From positions 1 to 60,358 of IMG/VR virus record IMGVR_UViG_3300020439_001546: a DNA stretch of 60,358 nt. One strand, given 5' to 3'. The position numbers and the translations under genes are program-made. Positions 26,509 through 35,446 of the stretch are shown piece by piece (positions within the stretch are counted from its first letter, which is position 1; each line of letters opens with the position of its first letter). Source of the DNA: a virus. The notes beneath the pieces are model-generated. The model did no database searches. It was not told the origin of the DNA and was given only the letters and a program-made list of their open reading frames with translations.

Positions 26509-26934
26509 TTATCTTCCTATGCAGCGATCACATCTTGGAAACTCGCCGTAAATTAGATTTGGGTTTGTATTAAATTTCTTACCGCAAACATGGCACTCAA
26601 CTGAGACTTGCTTTGCGGGTTTTCTTCTCCTTGGGGTCTTCATCTTTTCAAACTTTTCGTAATCAAAGTCTTCATCGGGATCTTCGCCGTAGTCAACCCA
26701 CTGATTTTGTTTAAACTTCACTGGTACTTTTCCATTCGGTTTAGCATTACCTGTAGACACTGTAAAATCCTCTTTAACTCTACGCTGAGTTGGGCTGTCA
26801 GTGTCTTTAACATTTTCTACTTGTTCTTTCACGTCATCACTCTTAACATTACTATTCAGTAGTCCTTCGACCAGTTGATCTTTCTGTTCAGGTGTTAAGG
26901 AGTTCAGAAGTGCTTTTACTATATCATCGCTCAT
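26509..26934 (-). CDS. Hypothetical protein with C-terminal zinc-ribbon
   Basis: A 141-residue protein with a helical N-terminal piece (DIVKALLNSLTPEQKDQLVEGLL), a charged linker rich in K, E and P, and a C-terminal C2C2 element, CHVCGKKF...FPRCDRC. It may bind nucleic acid or a replication partner. Located between the helicase and recombinase genes. Not recognised further. Confidence 0.65.
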   Translation of the reverse strand: MSDDIVKALLNSLTPEQKDQLVEGLLNSNVKSDDVKEQVENVKDTDSPTQRRVKEDFTVSTGNAKPNGKVPVKFKQNQWVDYGEDPDEDFDYEKFEKMKTPRRRKPAKQVSVECHVCGKKFNTNPNLIYGEFPRCDRCIGR

Positions 26935-27395
26935 TTTCTCTTACCTTTTTCAATTAGTATGTCTGCCTTGCGGCGAACGTTGTACTCTCTACTTTTTAGG
27001 TTTTCCAACCTCCCCTCCGCTGTCATTTTCCATTCATTTATCTTGTGGGCCAAGTCATGATTTCTAAGGATGGTTGCAACCTTGGTGTCGTGTTTTGCGT
27101 ATTGATCCCAAGTTCCGTTGTTTATCTCGGAGGATATAATGCTTTGTAACGTGTTATCGCACCATCTCCTCACATTCTCGCACTTTGCCTTCTCCTTGGA
27201 TACATGGTCAGCAAACTGGTATAACTGGTAAGCGTGATTAAAGCAGTCGTCTTGGTTTAGCTTCTCCATGTCTTCAATAGAGAGCATTTCTGCTATTGCA
27301 AATTCTGGCCTAAATACAGTGCTAACCACATTTTTGGCTGTTATGTATGCGTCAATACCGTCTAAAAAATGTTGTAGTCTATCAGCGGCGTTCAA
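26931..27395 (-). CDS. Hypothetical helical protein in the replication module
   Basis: A 154-residue protein, mostly predicted alpha-helical with repeated heptad-like stretches (FNHAYQLYQFADHVSKEKAKCENVRRW; WKMTAEGRLENLKSREYNVRRK). It overlaps both neighbours by 4-14 nt, between a nuclease gene and the zinc-ribbon protein. A role as recombination mediator or helicase loader would fit the position but has no motif support. Confidence 0.55.
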   Translation of the reverse strand: MNAADRLQHFLDGIDAYITAKNVVSTVFRPEFAIAEMLSIEDMEKLNQDDCFNHAYQLYQFADHVSKEKAKCENVRRWCDNTLQSIISSEINNGTWDQYAKHDTKVATILRNHDLAHKINEWKMTAEGRLENLKSREYNVRRKADILIEKGKRK

Positions 27396-27798
27396 GCTTC
27401 TCTCTCCAATAATCTTCTGAGTCGTCGTACCTTAAAACGATTAATTCAATGTCGTTAACCCTGCACCACTCTGCTTTATCTTTATCTCTAGCCTTGGCTT
27501 GCAGGAATCCTGCCTTGCTTTTATGAAAGAAGGGTGTGTACTTAAAATGTTGTTGACCGTGAACCTCCACACCTATTTTAACATTTGGAATTAGAAAGTC
27601 AAGGTATAGAACAGATTTTTTTGATGGTTTAACAGTTCCCGGTAACTTCACCTCTTCCAATATCGAATAACCTTTGAATATTTCTTTAATCAATTCTCTG
27701 GCTTTGATGTGAAAAAAGGATCTTTTGCTTCGGTCGTTGTCTATATATTTTTTAAGGTCGAGATTATATTCTCGGCCATTTAAGCCCGTTACCTTCAT
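27382..27798 (-). CDS. PD-(D/E)XK endonuclease-like protein (DUF559/Vsr-like)
   Basis: A 138-residue protein. LYLDFLIPNVKIGVEVHGQQHFKYTPF gives the D...ExHG core seen in Vsr/DUF559-type nucleases, followed by KARDKDKAEWCRVNDIELIVLRYDD, the K-x2-K-x5-G/N-I-x-L-I-x-L-R-Y pattern. It could cleave or process DNA ends beside the recombinase. It overlaps the RecA-like gene by 4 nt. Confidence 0.78.
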   Translation of the reverse strand: MKVTGLNGREYNLDLKKYIDNDRSKRSFFHIKARELIKEIFKGYSILEEVKLPGTVKPSKKSVLYLDFLIPNVKIGVEVHGQQHFKYTPFFHKSKAGFLQAKARDKDKAEWCRVNDIELIVLRYDDSEDYWREKLERR

Positions 27799-28913
27799 AG
27801 AAACACTTCCCTAATCTGCTGATAGATAAAGTTGGTAATGTCTTCATTTGTTTCTAGAAAGTTTGTTACACGCTCCATACCTTGAAACTTGAAAGCTTTT
27901 GTTACGGCCTCCTCGTCTTCTGGATCGACTTCGTTTTCTATGAGCCAGCTTTTGATCGTTGGGTCTTCTCTATTTTCTACCGCACAGGTAATTGTATACC
28001 AAGCTCCGCTACGGTCAATCATGGCAAATTCACTTGCGATCTGTGCCACTTCTTGGCATTCGTCAATACCTACACCATATCTAATCCAACTTTCTGTAGT
28101 TTTAAGTGGCGTACCTCCAGCAGCAGAAGTTTTTATCAACCAGTTGGCAATTTGTCCTACGTGATTGCCTGAGTCTTTTGGAACCTCCCATTTACCCCGA
28201 TGGGTTATCACCATGTTTGTACCAGCCTGATACTGTAACATATTACCGCAATCAGCCATCTTACTCGGTGAGTATCTACTACCGCCAGTATTAGCAATGT
28301 TATGTGTGATAAAGATACAAATGGCCTTCATTCTAGCGACATCACCGCTAATACGCTTAAAGAACATGGAAAGTAAACGCGGTAAGGCATTACGAACACC
28401 CGTTCTAATTTCTCCATCAAGTTCGTCTTGGGGAACCATGCTGGAAGTAGAATCTACAATCGCTACAAGGTCGGGTGTACCCTTGATGTATTTCTCTAGC
28501 GAGTTAAGATATCTTTCAGCAGAGACTAAAGGTTCTTTATCTGTGGCCTGAACAATTTTAATTTTAGACACATCGAGATCTTTGATCCCCTTGAAGTTTT
28601 CTTTAGTCAGTCTACCTTCGGTATTAAAGTATATTACATTCTTGCCTTCTTTCTGAGCTTTAGCGGCAAAGTAGAGGGCTGTGGTCGTCTTTCCGGTTTT
28701 AGGATCTCCGGTCATAACTACGCAGCTACCTTCTCTAAGACCTCCACCAAGAGCTATATCTAAAGCGGGAGAAATACCTATGGTCTTGTAATTTTCTAGA
28801 GAGGCTAGGACTTCGGTTCCTGATTCTACTATCGCACCATATTTCTTGTTTATCTCATTGCTGATTGGATCGTCTTCAAATTGAATCGTCTTCGATTTCT
28901 TTGCCATTTTCAA
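27795..28913 (-). CDS. uvsX: RecA/UvsX-like recombinase
   Basis: A 372-residue protein. GGGLREGSCVVMTGDPKTGKTTTAL carries Walker A near residue 72, NVIYFNTEGRL the catalytic Glu strand, VAIVDSTSSMVPQDEL Walker B, and CIFITHNIANTGG a loop L2-like part, followed by YQAGTNMVITHRG. The size and layout fit phage UvsX-type recombinases. An ATG two codons inside (28907) is an alternative start. It should drive strand exchange for recombination-dependent replication and repair. Confidence 0.9.
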   Translation of the reverse strand: MKMAKKSKTIQFEDDPISNEINKKYGAIVESGTEVLASLENYKTIGISPALDIALGGGLREGSCVVMTGDPKTGKTTTALYFAAKAQKEGKNVIYFNTEGRLTKENFKGIKDLDVSKIKIVQATDKEPLVSAERYLNSLEKYIKGTPDLVAIVDSTSSMVPQDELDGEIRTGVRNALPRLLSMFFKRISGDVARMKAICIFITHNIANTGGSRYSPSKMADCGNMLQYQAGTNMVITHRGKWEVPKDSGNHVGQIANWLIKTSAAGGTPLKTTESWIRYGVGIDECQEVAQIASEFAMIDRSGAWYTITCAVENREDPTIKSWLIENEVDPEDEEAVTKAFKFQGMERVTNFLETNEDITNFIYQQIREVFL

Positions 28914-29355
28914 TATCCCTTAGTTTGTCAAGAATGTTTTTGCGACCGAGGCTTTTCTTGCGATGTTTTGCATTTTTCTTTACATCCATCTTCTGAGCTT
29001 TTTTCGGTCTGTCATTTAATAATAGCTGGTAACGCTTAATTATACCAATAGCTTTTGGGTGATTAAGAGAAAAAATACGTTTGAAGTCATCAGAGAGAAC
29101 AGCTTTGACTAAAGCTTCTTCGGTGATAGACTTGTCTTTGAGTATTTTATTAGCAGCGAACAACTGTCTTTTGAAAGTCCAGTCCCAAGGTTTCTTACTC
29201 CAAAACTTGTAGGGTAGAGATCCTACGTTTTTATTCTCTGCGTTTTTACGACACATAATTTCTGCGACGTAAGCTGAACATGTACAGTATTCACCCGTGC
29301 TTTCATGTTTGTACTTGCTCTTCTCCGTTCGCTTCCTTTTCTTTTTTGCCGACAT
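28876..29355 (-). CDS. Basic hypothetical protein
   Basis: A 159-residue protein with a strongly basic N-terminus (KKKRKRTEKSKYKH), a CTCSAYVAEIMCRK cysteine group, WDWTFKRQLFAANKIL, and a basic C-terminal region. Its length and position just before the recombinase recall a UvsY-like mediator, but no family signature supports this. It overlaps the recombinase start by 38 nt and its own N-terminus overlaps the upstream gene by 53 nt. Confidence 0.6.
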   Translation of the reverse strand: MSAKKKRKRTEKSKYKHESTGEYCTCSAYVAEIMCRKNAENKNVGSLPYKFWSKKPWDWTFKRQLFAANKILKDKSITEEALVKAVLSDDFKRIFSLNHPKAIGIIKRYQLLLNDRPKKAQKMDVKKNAKHRKKSLGRKNILDKLRDIENGKEIEDDSI

Positions 29356-29752
29356 TATAAATCAAAGCCTCCTCAAAGCAATTTTCTAGATCGTCAATAT
29401 ATTCTTTTTCGGCTATAAGTTCTGGCACTAGCCACATCTGTTTGTAAACCTTGCCATTCTTAAGAACACCTACAGTGTAATAGTTTGTAGACTCTGCCCC
29501 TAACGCACCCATTACAGATCGAATGAGATATATACCCTCGGCACCATCTATATTCAATACGCACTTGTGAGACCTAAACTGAAGATGCATTTCTTCAACA
29601 TTTACTTCATTCCTCATACAATACTGTTTAATGTCCCTCCAAGTGTCATATTCATCAAAGAAGAAATGTTCTCCGTCAGATGTCATTACTTTTACCCAGA
29701 CCCTTCTAAGGTTGCAAGTCTGGTAGTGTTCCTTCCATTTGGCTTCATCCAT
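29303..29752 (-). CDS. Hypothetical protein
   Basis: A 149-residue protein with mixed alpha/beta pattern: RVWVKVMTSDGEHFFFDEYDTW, LQFRSHKCVLNIDGAEGIYLIRSVMGALG, YYTVGVLKNGKVYKQMWLVPELI. Not recognised. It sits 4 nt from the next gene upstream in the replication-recombination run. Confidence 0.6.
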   Translation of the reverse strand: MDEAKWKEHYQTCNLRRVWVKVMTSDGEHFFFDEYDTWRDIKQYCMRNEVNVEEMHLQFRSHKCVLNIDGAEGIYLIRSVMGALGAESTNYYTVGVLKNGKVYKQMWLVPELIAEKEYIDDLENCFEEALIYNVGKKEKEANGEEQVQT

Positions 29753-29756
29753 GTAA

Positions 29757-30047
29757 CTATTTCCTTATACTCGTTACGCAGGATGATCTCTTCTTGGCGT
29801 TGAACTCCGGTCTTTTTGCGTCAGCCATTTCGGAGGCAGATTGCGTCATGACCGTTGACCCCTTATCGTTTCTACCAAACTGCTGATACAACAGGCTATC
29901 TTTCTTTTTCTTGGGTAGTGCGTCCAAAAACTTCTTTACGCTGGACTTGGCTCTATCCAAGTCTTTGCATAGAGAGTCTATATCATTTTCTGAATGGTTT
30001 TCTAGGTAAAATTTTTCAGCCTTGCTTAACGGTCCTTTTTTAGTCAT
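29757..30047 (-). CDS. Small basic hypothetical protein
   Basis: A 96-residue protein. KAEKFYLENHSENDIDSLCKDL looks like a short helix-turn-helix-type start (lsk.E.~fI..n), and GSTVMTQSASEMADAKRP is a conserved-looking tail. The gene overlaps the next one upstream by 8 nt. DNA binding is possible but unproven. Confidence 0.6.
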   Translation of the reverse strand: MTKKGPLSKAEKFYLENHSENDIDSLCKDLDRAKSSVKKFLDALPKKKKDSLLYQQFGRNDKGSTVMTQSASEMADAKRPEFNAKKRSSCVTSIRK

Positions 30048-30372
30048 TTAAAAATCCTCTCTGAGCTTTGGTTAAATATATAGAATTGTTTGTTTTTAGA
30101 TAGGTCATATAATAGTCAAAAGTATTTTTAGATACTCTTTTGATGTTAGTTTCAATAACCTTTTCTCTTTTGCCGTATGGCCCGTTTGGGTCAAATAAGT
30201 TGCTTTGATGAACTCTAGCAAAATAAGTTTCAGTGCCATCTTCTTTTTTTATTACTTTGGCGTAATGAGAAACTTTATATTTCTTTTCTTTTTCTATGGA
30301 AGCTCCGGTCTTATCAAACAATAAAACTTTGTTGGTGTTTTTTTCTATAAAACCTTTGTCTACATATTTCAT
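30040..30372 (-). CDS. Hypothetical protein
   Basis: A 110-residue Lys-rich protein with a beta-rich first half (NKVLLFDKTGASI, YKVSHYAKVIKKEDGTETYFARV) and a helical end (NTFDYYMTYLKTNNSIYLTKAQRGFL). Four-nt overlap with the zinc-ribbon gene upstream. No family recognised. Confidence 0.55.
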   Translation of the reverse strand: MKYVDKGFIEKNTNKVLLFDKTGASIEKEKKYKVSHYAKVIKKEDGTETYFARVHQSNLFDPNGPYGKREKVIETNIKRVSKNTFDYYMTYLKTNNSIYLTKAQRGFLND

Positions 30373-30725
30373 TTTTTACCCTCCATTATATATTTCGCTT
30401 TCTGTTTATTAGTCATTGAATTAATTTCTTTAGGTGAAGCATCTCCATGTTTATGATACCAAGCTTTAGGTGCTTCTGGTGTAGCTTCCTTCTTCTTGTG
30501 TGCTTCTTCGGATATTTTGCTTTTGTTTACGCGAGCGTTCTTGTCTGCAATGCTACCTATCGTATTAGAACCCTTGACAAAAGCGTGAACGCCACCAGAA
30601 ATAACCCTGTAGAGGGTAGGTTCGTTGCACTCGGGGCAAAATGAAAGAGGCTTGTCGTCAAAAGCCTGTTTAACATCTGTTAATTTGTGAGAACAGTTCT
30701 CACATTCGTAATCATATAAAGGCAT
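30369..30725 (-). CDS. FmdB-like zinc-ribbon protein
   Basis: A 118-residue protein starting MPLYDYECENCSHKLTDV..., then LSFCPECNEPTLYRVISG: the FmdB-type N-terminal zinc ribbon with two CxxC pairs. The C-terminal half is Lys/Glu-rich and ends in a helix. FmdB-like proteins are common small putative regulators in bacteria and phages. The gene abuts phoH with no gap. Confidence 0.8.
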   Translation of the reverse strand: MPLYDYECENCSHKLTDVKQAFDDKPLSFCPECNEPTLYRVISGGVHAFVKGSNTIGSIADKNARVNKSKISEEAHKKKEATPEAPKAWYHKHGDASPKEINSMTNKQKAKYIMEGKK

Positions 30726-31391
30726 TTAATTCTCCAATGCAGTTAGTACCCTGCCTATTATGTCGTTTCTTTGTATGTCCTCATATCCAAGCTCACAGAT
30801 GCCAACCCCTTTTACTCCGCTTAGTCTGGATATGCAGTAGTCTAAACCGCTCCTACCTCTCAGATCGTCTTGATTGATGTCGCCGTTTATGAGTACCTTG
30901 CTATTCTTACCCATGCGGGTTATGAACATCTTAATTTGCTCTACTGTACAGTTCTGTGCCTCATCAAGAATCATGTAGGCGTTATGAAAGGTTGATCCCC
31001 TCATAATCTCCAAAGGCTTGTAAAGTATTTGTCCATCATTATCATAGTGTCCATAGTAAGATCTTCCAAGGAAAAATTTTAGGTTTTCTTTCATTGGGAG
31101 CAAGTAAGGTGCGATTTTTTCACCGAGTTCTCCCGGTAGCGAGCCTATGTCTTTACCTGTACAAACTAAAGGTCTCGTGATAATAATTTGCTCTATGTCA
31201 GCTCTATGTAGGTGTTCAGCAGCTATGCCAGCGGCGATAAAAGACTTGCCCGAACCCGATGGTCCAGAACAAAAGACTATATCGTTTTCAATAATGGATC
31301 TTATGTATTCTTTTTGATTCTCTGTTTTGGCTTCGAGTTTTTGTACTTTAGGTCTATTATCTTCTTTGCGTGTTCTTCTGGATCTTGCCAT
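30726..31391 (-). CDS. phoH: PhoH-like ATPase
   Basis: A 221-residue protein with an N-terminal basic tail, Walker A FCSGPSGSGKSFIAAGIAAE near 45, IIITRPLV, AYMILDEAQNCTVEQIKMFITRMG (Walker B near 142) and VLINGDINQDDL. It is a PhoH family P-loop ATPase/helicase, widespread in marine phages. The phage role is unclear, with RNA or phosphate stress links known in bacteria. Confidence 0.92.
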   Translation of the reverse strand: MARSRRTRKEDNRPKVQKLEAKTENQKEYIRSIIENDIVFCSGPSGSGKSFIAAGIAAEHLHRADIEQIIITRPLVCTGKDIGSLPGELGEKIAPYLLPMKENLKFFLGRSYYGHYDNDGQILYKPLEIMRGSTFHNAYMILDEAQNCTVEQIKMFITRMGKNSKVLINGDINQDDLRGRSGLDYCISRLSGVKGVGICELGYEDIQRNDIIGRVLTALEN

Positions 31392-31414
31392 TTATTTTAC
31401 CTTGTAACTAAATT

Positions 31415-31861
31415 TTATAGGTCGGTTTCTTTAACAAAGATTCCGTCTACCATCCTACCTTTTCTGTCCTTGATGTCGTCCCAAGCCTTAGATAGACAGT
31501 CGGTAAGACTAAGTTTGTTCCGTTCAGCGATGTTAAGCAAAACGACAATCATATCCCCAATGTCGTCAGACACATCCTTACCTTTACAAATGTTATCGGA
31601 AAGCTCACCGGCCTCCTGTATTAGTTTAGCAAACTGGTCTTTGTCTGTTGACCCCTCTATTAAATTCCTGTCGTGGTGCCAGCCAACGATTTTATTTACG
31701 TAGTCGTCGGTAGAGAGATTTTCTTCCACTGTTATTTCCTCCGGATAACTAGAAAAGTATACGTCTTCCTTTATGCCGTGTACAGTTTCAAGCGTGTACC
31801 AACTTTTAAGTTGTTCAAGTCTAGCTTTTTGGTCTGGATGTATATCCTTTTTGTCTGTCAT
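31415..31861 (-). CDS. mazG: MazG-like nucleotide pyrophosphohydrolase
   Basis: A 148-residue protein. The C-terminal two thirds match the all-alpha NTP-PPase fold: DQFAKLIQEAGELSDNICKG (ExxE), then DDIGDMIVVLLNIAERN (DxxxD), then CLSKAWDDIKDRKGRMVDG. It would hydrolyse dNTP/NTP or (p)ppGpp-type substrates. It overlaps nrdB by 4 nt in the nucleotide-metabolism block. Confidence 0.85.
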   Translation of the reverse strand: MTDKKDIHPDQKARLEQLKSWYTLETVHGIKEDVYFSSYPEEITVEENLSTDDYVNKIVGWHHDRNLIEGSTDKDQFAKLIQEAGELSDNICKGKDVSDDIGDMIVVLLNIAERNKLSLTDCLSKAWDDIKDRKGRMVDGIFVKETDL

Positions 31862-32931
31862 AGTTTCATATCTCCAAAGTCCATGTCGTCCAAATCGTTT
31901 TTACTAGCACCTATTTTGTAGCTAGTGATCTCGTGTTCTTGAGGTGCAACCTGAACACTCTCACTTTGCATCCATGCTTGTGTCCATCCAGCAATGGGGT
32001 TTTTGCCAACGTTCTCGTATGGCAATCCGATGGTTTTTCTTCTAGACATACACAGCCAATCAATATACTGGTGTAAGACCGTTTCGTTTAACCCTATGAT
32101 TGAGCCGTCTTTAAACAGGTAAGAAGCCCACTCCTTCTCTTCTTTAGCGGCGTTTTCAAACATTGCAACAGCGTCCTCTTGGCACTGTTTTGCTACATTA
32201 ACAAACCCTTCTGATTCCTCCTTGTGGAGAATCTTAAGGATAGCTTGAGTATTTGCTAAGTGTAATGCTTCGTCACGTTTTATCAACTTAATAATGTCAG
32301 CATTGCCTACCATCTTCTTATTTTCTGCAAACGCAAAACTACAAATAAAACTAACATAAAACCTAATCGCTTCAAGAATATTAATGCTAACTATGGTCAT
32401 ATAAATTTGCTTCTTGAGTTCAGACGGTTTTGTTGTTTCGCAAGCCATTCCCATTAGATTATTATAATCCCTAATCGCACCGTTGGCACGCTTCATAATT
32501 TCCTTATCTTCATAAATGCCTCCAAAAATTTCTGAACTGTCTGCAAAAACATTTTGAATAATATAGCTGTAGCTTTGAGAGTGGATTTTTTCAAAGAACT
32601 GCCACGTCATCAAGCAGGCTTCGAGTTCAGTATTTGTCACGAACTCCAGTAGCGTGGGAACGCCTCTACAAATCACGCTATCAAGCATGGTTTGGTATTT
32701 TAAATTAGATGTAAAGATAAACTTCTCATTATCTGACATCTCCTTAAAGTCGCCGCGATCCTTTTTAAGCTCAATCTCTTCCGGTCTCCAGAAGTTCATC
32801 ATCTGTTTACTATCCAACTCTCTAAAGACTGGATACTTAACGATGTCGTAACGTTGCACTCCTAAGTCCTTACCCAAGAATAACGGTTGATTCATTGGGT
32901 CTACGCTCTTTGTATTAAAGATGGTTTTCAT
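31858..32931 (-). CDS. nrdB: Ribonucleotide reductase small subunit (class I)
   Basis: ATG 32931 makes an ATGA overlap with nrdA; an ATG three codons earlier is also possible. The ~357-residue protein shows FWRPEEIEL, KFIFTSNLKYQTMLDSV, TNTELEACLMTWQFFEKIHSQSYSYI (metal-binding Glu/His helix), YVSFICSFAFAENKKM and RDEALHLANTQAIL (second E...H site), as in NrdB. It carries the metal centre and, usually, the tyrosyl radical. The C-terminus ends with an acidic tail that could dock to NrdA. Confidence 0.93.
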   Translation of the reverse strand: MKTIFNTKSVDPMNQPLFLGKDLGVQRYDIVKYPVFRELDSKQMMNFWRPEEIELKKDRGDFKEMSDNEKFIFTSNLKYQTMLDSVICRGVPTLLEFVTNTELEACLMTWQFFEKIHSQSYSYIIQNVFADSSEIFGGIYEDKEIMKRANGAIRDYNNLMGMACETTKPSELKKQIYMTIVSINILEAIRFYVSFICSFAFAENKKMVGNADIIKLIKRDEALHLANTQAILKILHKEESEGFVNVAKQCQEDAVAMFENAAKEEKEWASYLFKDGSIIGLNETVLHQYIDWLCMSRRKTIGLPYENVGKNPIAGWTQAWMQSESVQVAPQEHEITSYKIGASKNDLDDMDFGDMKL

Positions 32932-35156
32932 ATCGCACATGCTCCAGAGTCACAGTTCATGCCTTTTTCTGTATCGCCGTCTCCGTCTGGCGTGTTGGCA
33001 TAATAGAAATTTTTAAGACCGTATTTATATCCGTATATCTGATCTTTTATTAAAACGCTAAGAGGAATATTGCCATCCTCGTAATGGCTATAGTTATAAT
33101 ATAGGTTTGTACTCATGCTCATATCTACAAACTTTTGTATGACAGCAGCTACATTCATAATAGCTATGTTATCGGTCATTTCCCACGCTAAAGTATAATG
33201 ATTCTTTCTGGTTCTATAATTAGGAACTAATTGCTTCAGAACTCCATTTTTTGCTTTTTTGTGAATAAGTAAGCTCCGTACTGGCTCAATTCCATTGGTA
33301 GAGTTTTGAATAACGGAGCTAGACTCACAAGGCATAATAGCAGATAAAGTAGAGTGTCGTAAGCCATGTTCTTCAACCCTTTCACGCAACCCCTCCCAAT
33401 CCATATTGTATTTAGGTTTAATTAATTCGTCCACTTCTTTTTTATACCAGTCAATAGGCAGTAGGCCGTGAGCGTATTTAGTGTCCCCAAACTTCTCACA
33501 CGGCCCCTTCTCTTCAGCAAGTTCGCAACTGGCATTGATGAGGTTCCACTGGATTTGCTCCATTGTTTCATGAACTAGCTCTAGTGCTGCCTTGTCTGCG
33601 TAGGATAATTTGTTCTTGGCTAGGAATCCGGCCAGATTAGTTATCCCAACGCCGAGAGACCTTCTGTTTTTGGTAAAATTTTCACCAGCTAAAACGGGAT
33701 AGTCTTGGTAATCAATGACCGCTTCAAGCGTTCTTACAGCCATTCTGCAAGCATCTTCTATGTCCTTTTCGCTACTGAGTTCTAAAAGGTTTAGGGCGGA
33801 AAGAATGCATATTCCAATTTCTCCATCCGGATCATCTATAGCGTTAATTGGTTTTGTTGGATGAATAATTTCTTGGCAAAGATTACTCATATAACACGGA
33901 ATATCCCACGATCCGTGTGCATTAGCTGAGTCAATATTCATGCTGTATATACGTCCAGTCTCAAGCCTTTCTCTTGCAAAGATTTCTGCTATCTTACGAG
34001 CAGGTACTTTCTTTTTAAATTTTAGTGAGCGAGCGTTTTCATACTTAGTGTATAGTTTTTCAAACTCCTCATTATTGCCGAACGCCTCGTATAAACCCTT
34101 GGCTTCGTCCGGACTAAAAAGTGTAATGTCCTCATTTGCTATGAGTCGATCATAGAAAAGTTTGCAGAATTGGATGCTGTAGTCTAGTTTGCGAACACGG
34201 TTATCGTCTGTACCGGCGTTGTTCTTCAGGACCATAACGTCTTCGATTTCATAGTGCCAAAACGGGACATGCACCGTAGCGGAGCCTCCACGTAATCCGT
34301 TTTGCGACGTTGATTTAACAGCCGATTCAAAGTTCTTCAAGTACGGTATTAAACCGGTGTGAATAACTTCACCACCTCTGATGGGAGAGTTGATTGGCCT
34401 CATACGCCCTATGTTCAACCCAATCCCCGCTCTTCTAGCTGTGTACTTTCCGACAGCATGTATGCTAGAGAATATAGCATCAAGGTTGTCGTCAACATCA
34501 ACCAAAACACAGGATGCGAACTGCCGAATATTTGTGCGAACGCCAGCCATGATAGGTGTAGGAAGATTAATTTTAAACGTGGAATAGCAATCATAAGCCT
34601 TCTTAACCTCTTGAGTAGAGTCAAATAAACACATTGCTATGGCCATGTAAGCAAATTGCGGAGTTTCATATATGGCGTCGGTACTTCTATTTTTGACGAG
34701 ATATTTGTCTATCAACTGTTGTAGGCCAGCATATGTAAACAGATCGTCCCTGCTATGGTTTATATACTTGCCTAGCGAATCTATCTGTGCGTTTGTCCAC
34801 TTTTGCAGGATGTGAGGATCGTACATTCCATTGTCAACATTTCTCTGCAAGAAAAGTAAGAAGTCTGTAGGCTGATCTCCGTAACCCCAAACTTTCTTTC
34901 TTAACTGCATATTTAAAAGTCGAGCCGCAACGTATTGGTAATTTGGATTAGATTCGGATATTAAATCGTTCGCAGACTTAATCAAAACCTGATGAATTTC
35001 TGAGCTACTAATCCCGTCGTAAATAGAGAGATTTGCGTTCATACAGATATCTGAAAACGATACTCCATTGATACCTTTGGTAGCCCATTGAACGACTTTG
35101 TGAATTTTTTCTACAGAGAAAGCTTCTTTTTCTCCGCTTGTTTTAGTGACTTGCAT
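32928..35156 (-). CDS. nrdA: Ribonucleotide reductase large subunit (class I)
   Basis: A 742-residue protein. It has an ATP-cone-like N-terminus (VTKTSGEKEAFSVEKIHKVV), YVAARLLNMQLRK, FASCVLVDVDDNLDAIF, a glycine-rich substrate loop (RRAGIGLNIGRMRPINSPIRGG), YMSNLCQEIHPT, and MPCESSSVIQNSTNGIEP with the active-site region. The C-terminal redox tail has two Cys (CDSGACAI). With NrdB, it reduces NDPs to dNDPs. The N-terminal ATP-cone suggests allosteric control. A promoter lies upstream at 35194-35222. Confidence 0.94.
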   Translation of the reverse strand: MQVTKTSGEKEAFSVEKIHKVVQWATKGINGVSFSDICMNANLSIYDGISSSEIHQVLIKSANDLISESNPNYQYVAARLLNMQLRKKVWGYGDQPTDFLLFLQRNVDNGMYDPHILQKWTNAQIDSLGKYINHSRDDLFTYAGLQQLIDKYLVKNRSTDAIYETPQFAYMAIAMCLFDSTQEVKKAYDCYSTFKINLPTPIMAGVRTNIRQFASCVLVDVDDNLDAIFSSIHAVGKYTARRAGIGLNIGRMRPINSPIRGGEVIHTGLIPYLKNFESAVKSTSQNGLRGGSATVHVPFWHYEIEDVMVLKNNAGTDDNRVRKLDYSIQFCKLFYDRLIANEDITLFSPDEAKGLYEAFGNNEEFEKLYTKYENARSLKFKKKVPARKIAEIFARERLETGRIYSMNIDSANAHGSWDIPCYMSNLCQEIIHPTKPINAIDDPDGEIGICILSALNLLELSSEKDIEDACRMAVRTLEAVIDYQDYPVLAGENFTKNRRSLGVGITNLAGFLAKNKLSYADKAALELVHETMEQIQWNLINASCELAEEKGPCEKFGDTKYAHGLLPIDWYKKEVDELIKPKYNMDWEGLRERVEEHGLRHSTLSAIMPCESSSVIQNSTNGIEPVRSLLIHKKAKNGVLKQLVPNYRTRKNHYTLAWEMTDNIAIMNVAAVIQKFVDMSMSTNLYYNYSHYEDGNIPLSVLIKDQIYGYKYGLKNFYYANTPDGDGDTEKGMNCDSGACAI

Positions 35157-35193
35157 TTAACATAGTATCCTTTATAATGATTGTACACACCCT

Positions 35194-35222
35194 ATTTTAA
35201 TGTAGGCTCGTCTGTTTGTCAA
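35194..35222 (-). promoter_or_regulatory. Sigma70-type promoter for the nrd operon
   Basis: On the minus strand, TTGACA and TAAAAT are separated by 17 nt. The spacer starts AACAGACGA, similar to the AATAGACGA of the promoters near 42.2 and 52.1 kb. It lies just after a terminator and before nrdA. Confidence 0.75.
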
Positions 35223-35234
35223 GTGTGTAGATAC

Positions 35235-35265
35235 AAAAACCCCGCAATAAATGAATAAAGCGGGG
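35235..35265 (-). terminator. Rho-independent terminator
   Basis: Minus-strand stem GCCCCGC / GCGGGG with a 14-nt loop followed by TTTTT. It closes the transcript of the small membrane genes upstream, right before the nrd promoter. Confidence 0.85.
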
Positions 35266-35272
35266 CTGTAGT

Positions 35273-35446
35273 TTACTTGGTTATCTTTATCTCTACATTA
35301 TCACCCACTTGAATGAGGATAATGTCTTTTCCGTTCTCCTTTGTGAAAGAAATCATATCTAAAATTGCTGTGGCTTTGTCTATATCTCTTTGCTCTATAT
35401 TTATACGCTCTAGTACTGATTCGAGAATCTTGTCTGTGATACCCAT
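35273..35446 (-). CDS. Small hypothetical protein, 57 aa
   Basis: ATG 35446 forms a TAATG junction with the upstream gene. The longest frame starts at 35464. It reads MGITDKILESVLERINIEQRD... and then a beta-like end (DIILIQVGDNVEIKIT). Terminator follows. Not recognised. Confidence 0.6.
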   Translation of the reverse strand: MGITDKILESVLERINIEQRDIDKATAILDMISFTKENGKDIILIQVGDNVEIKITK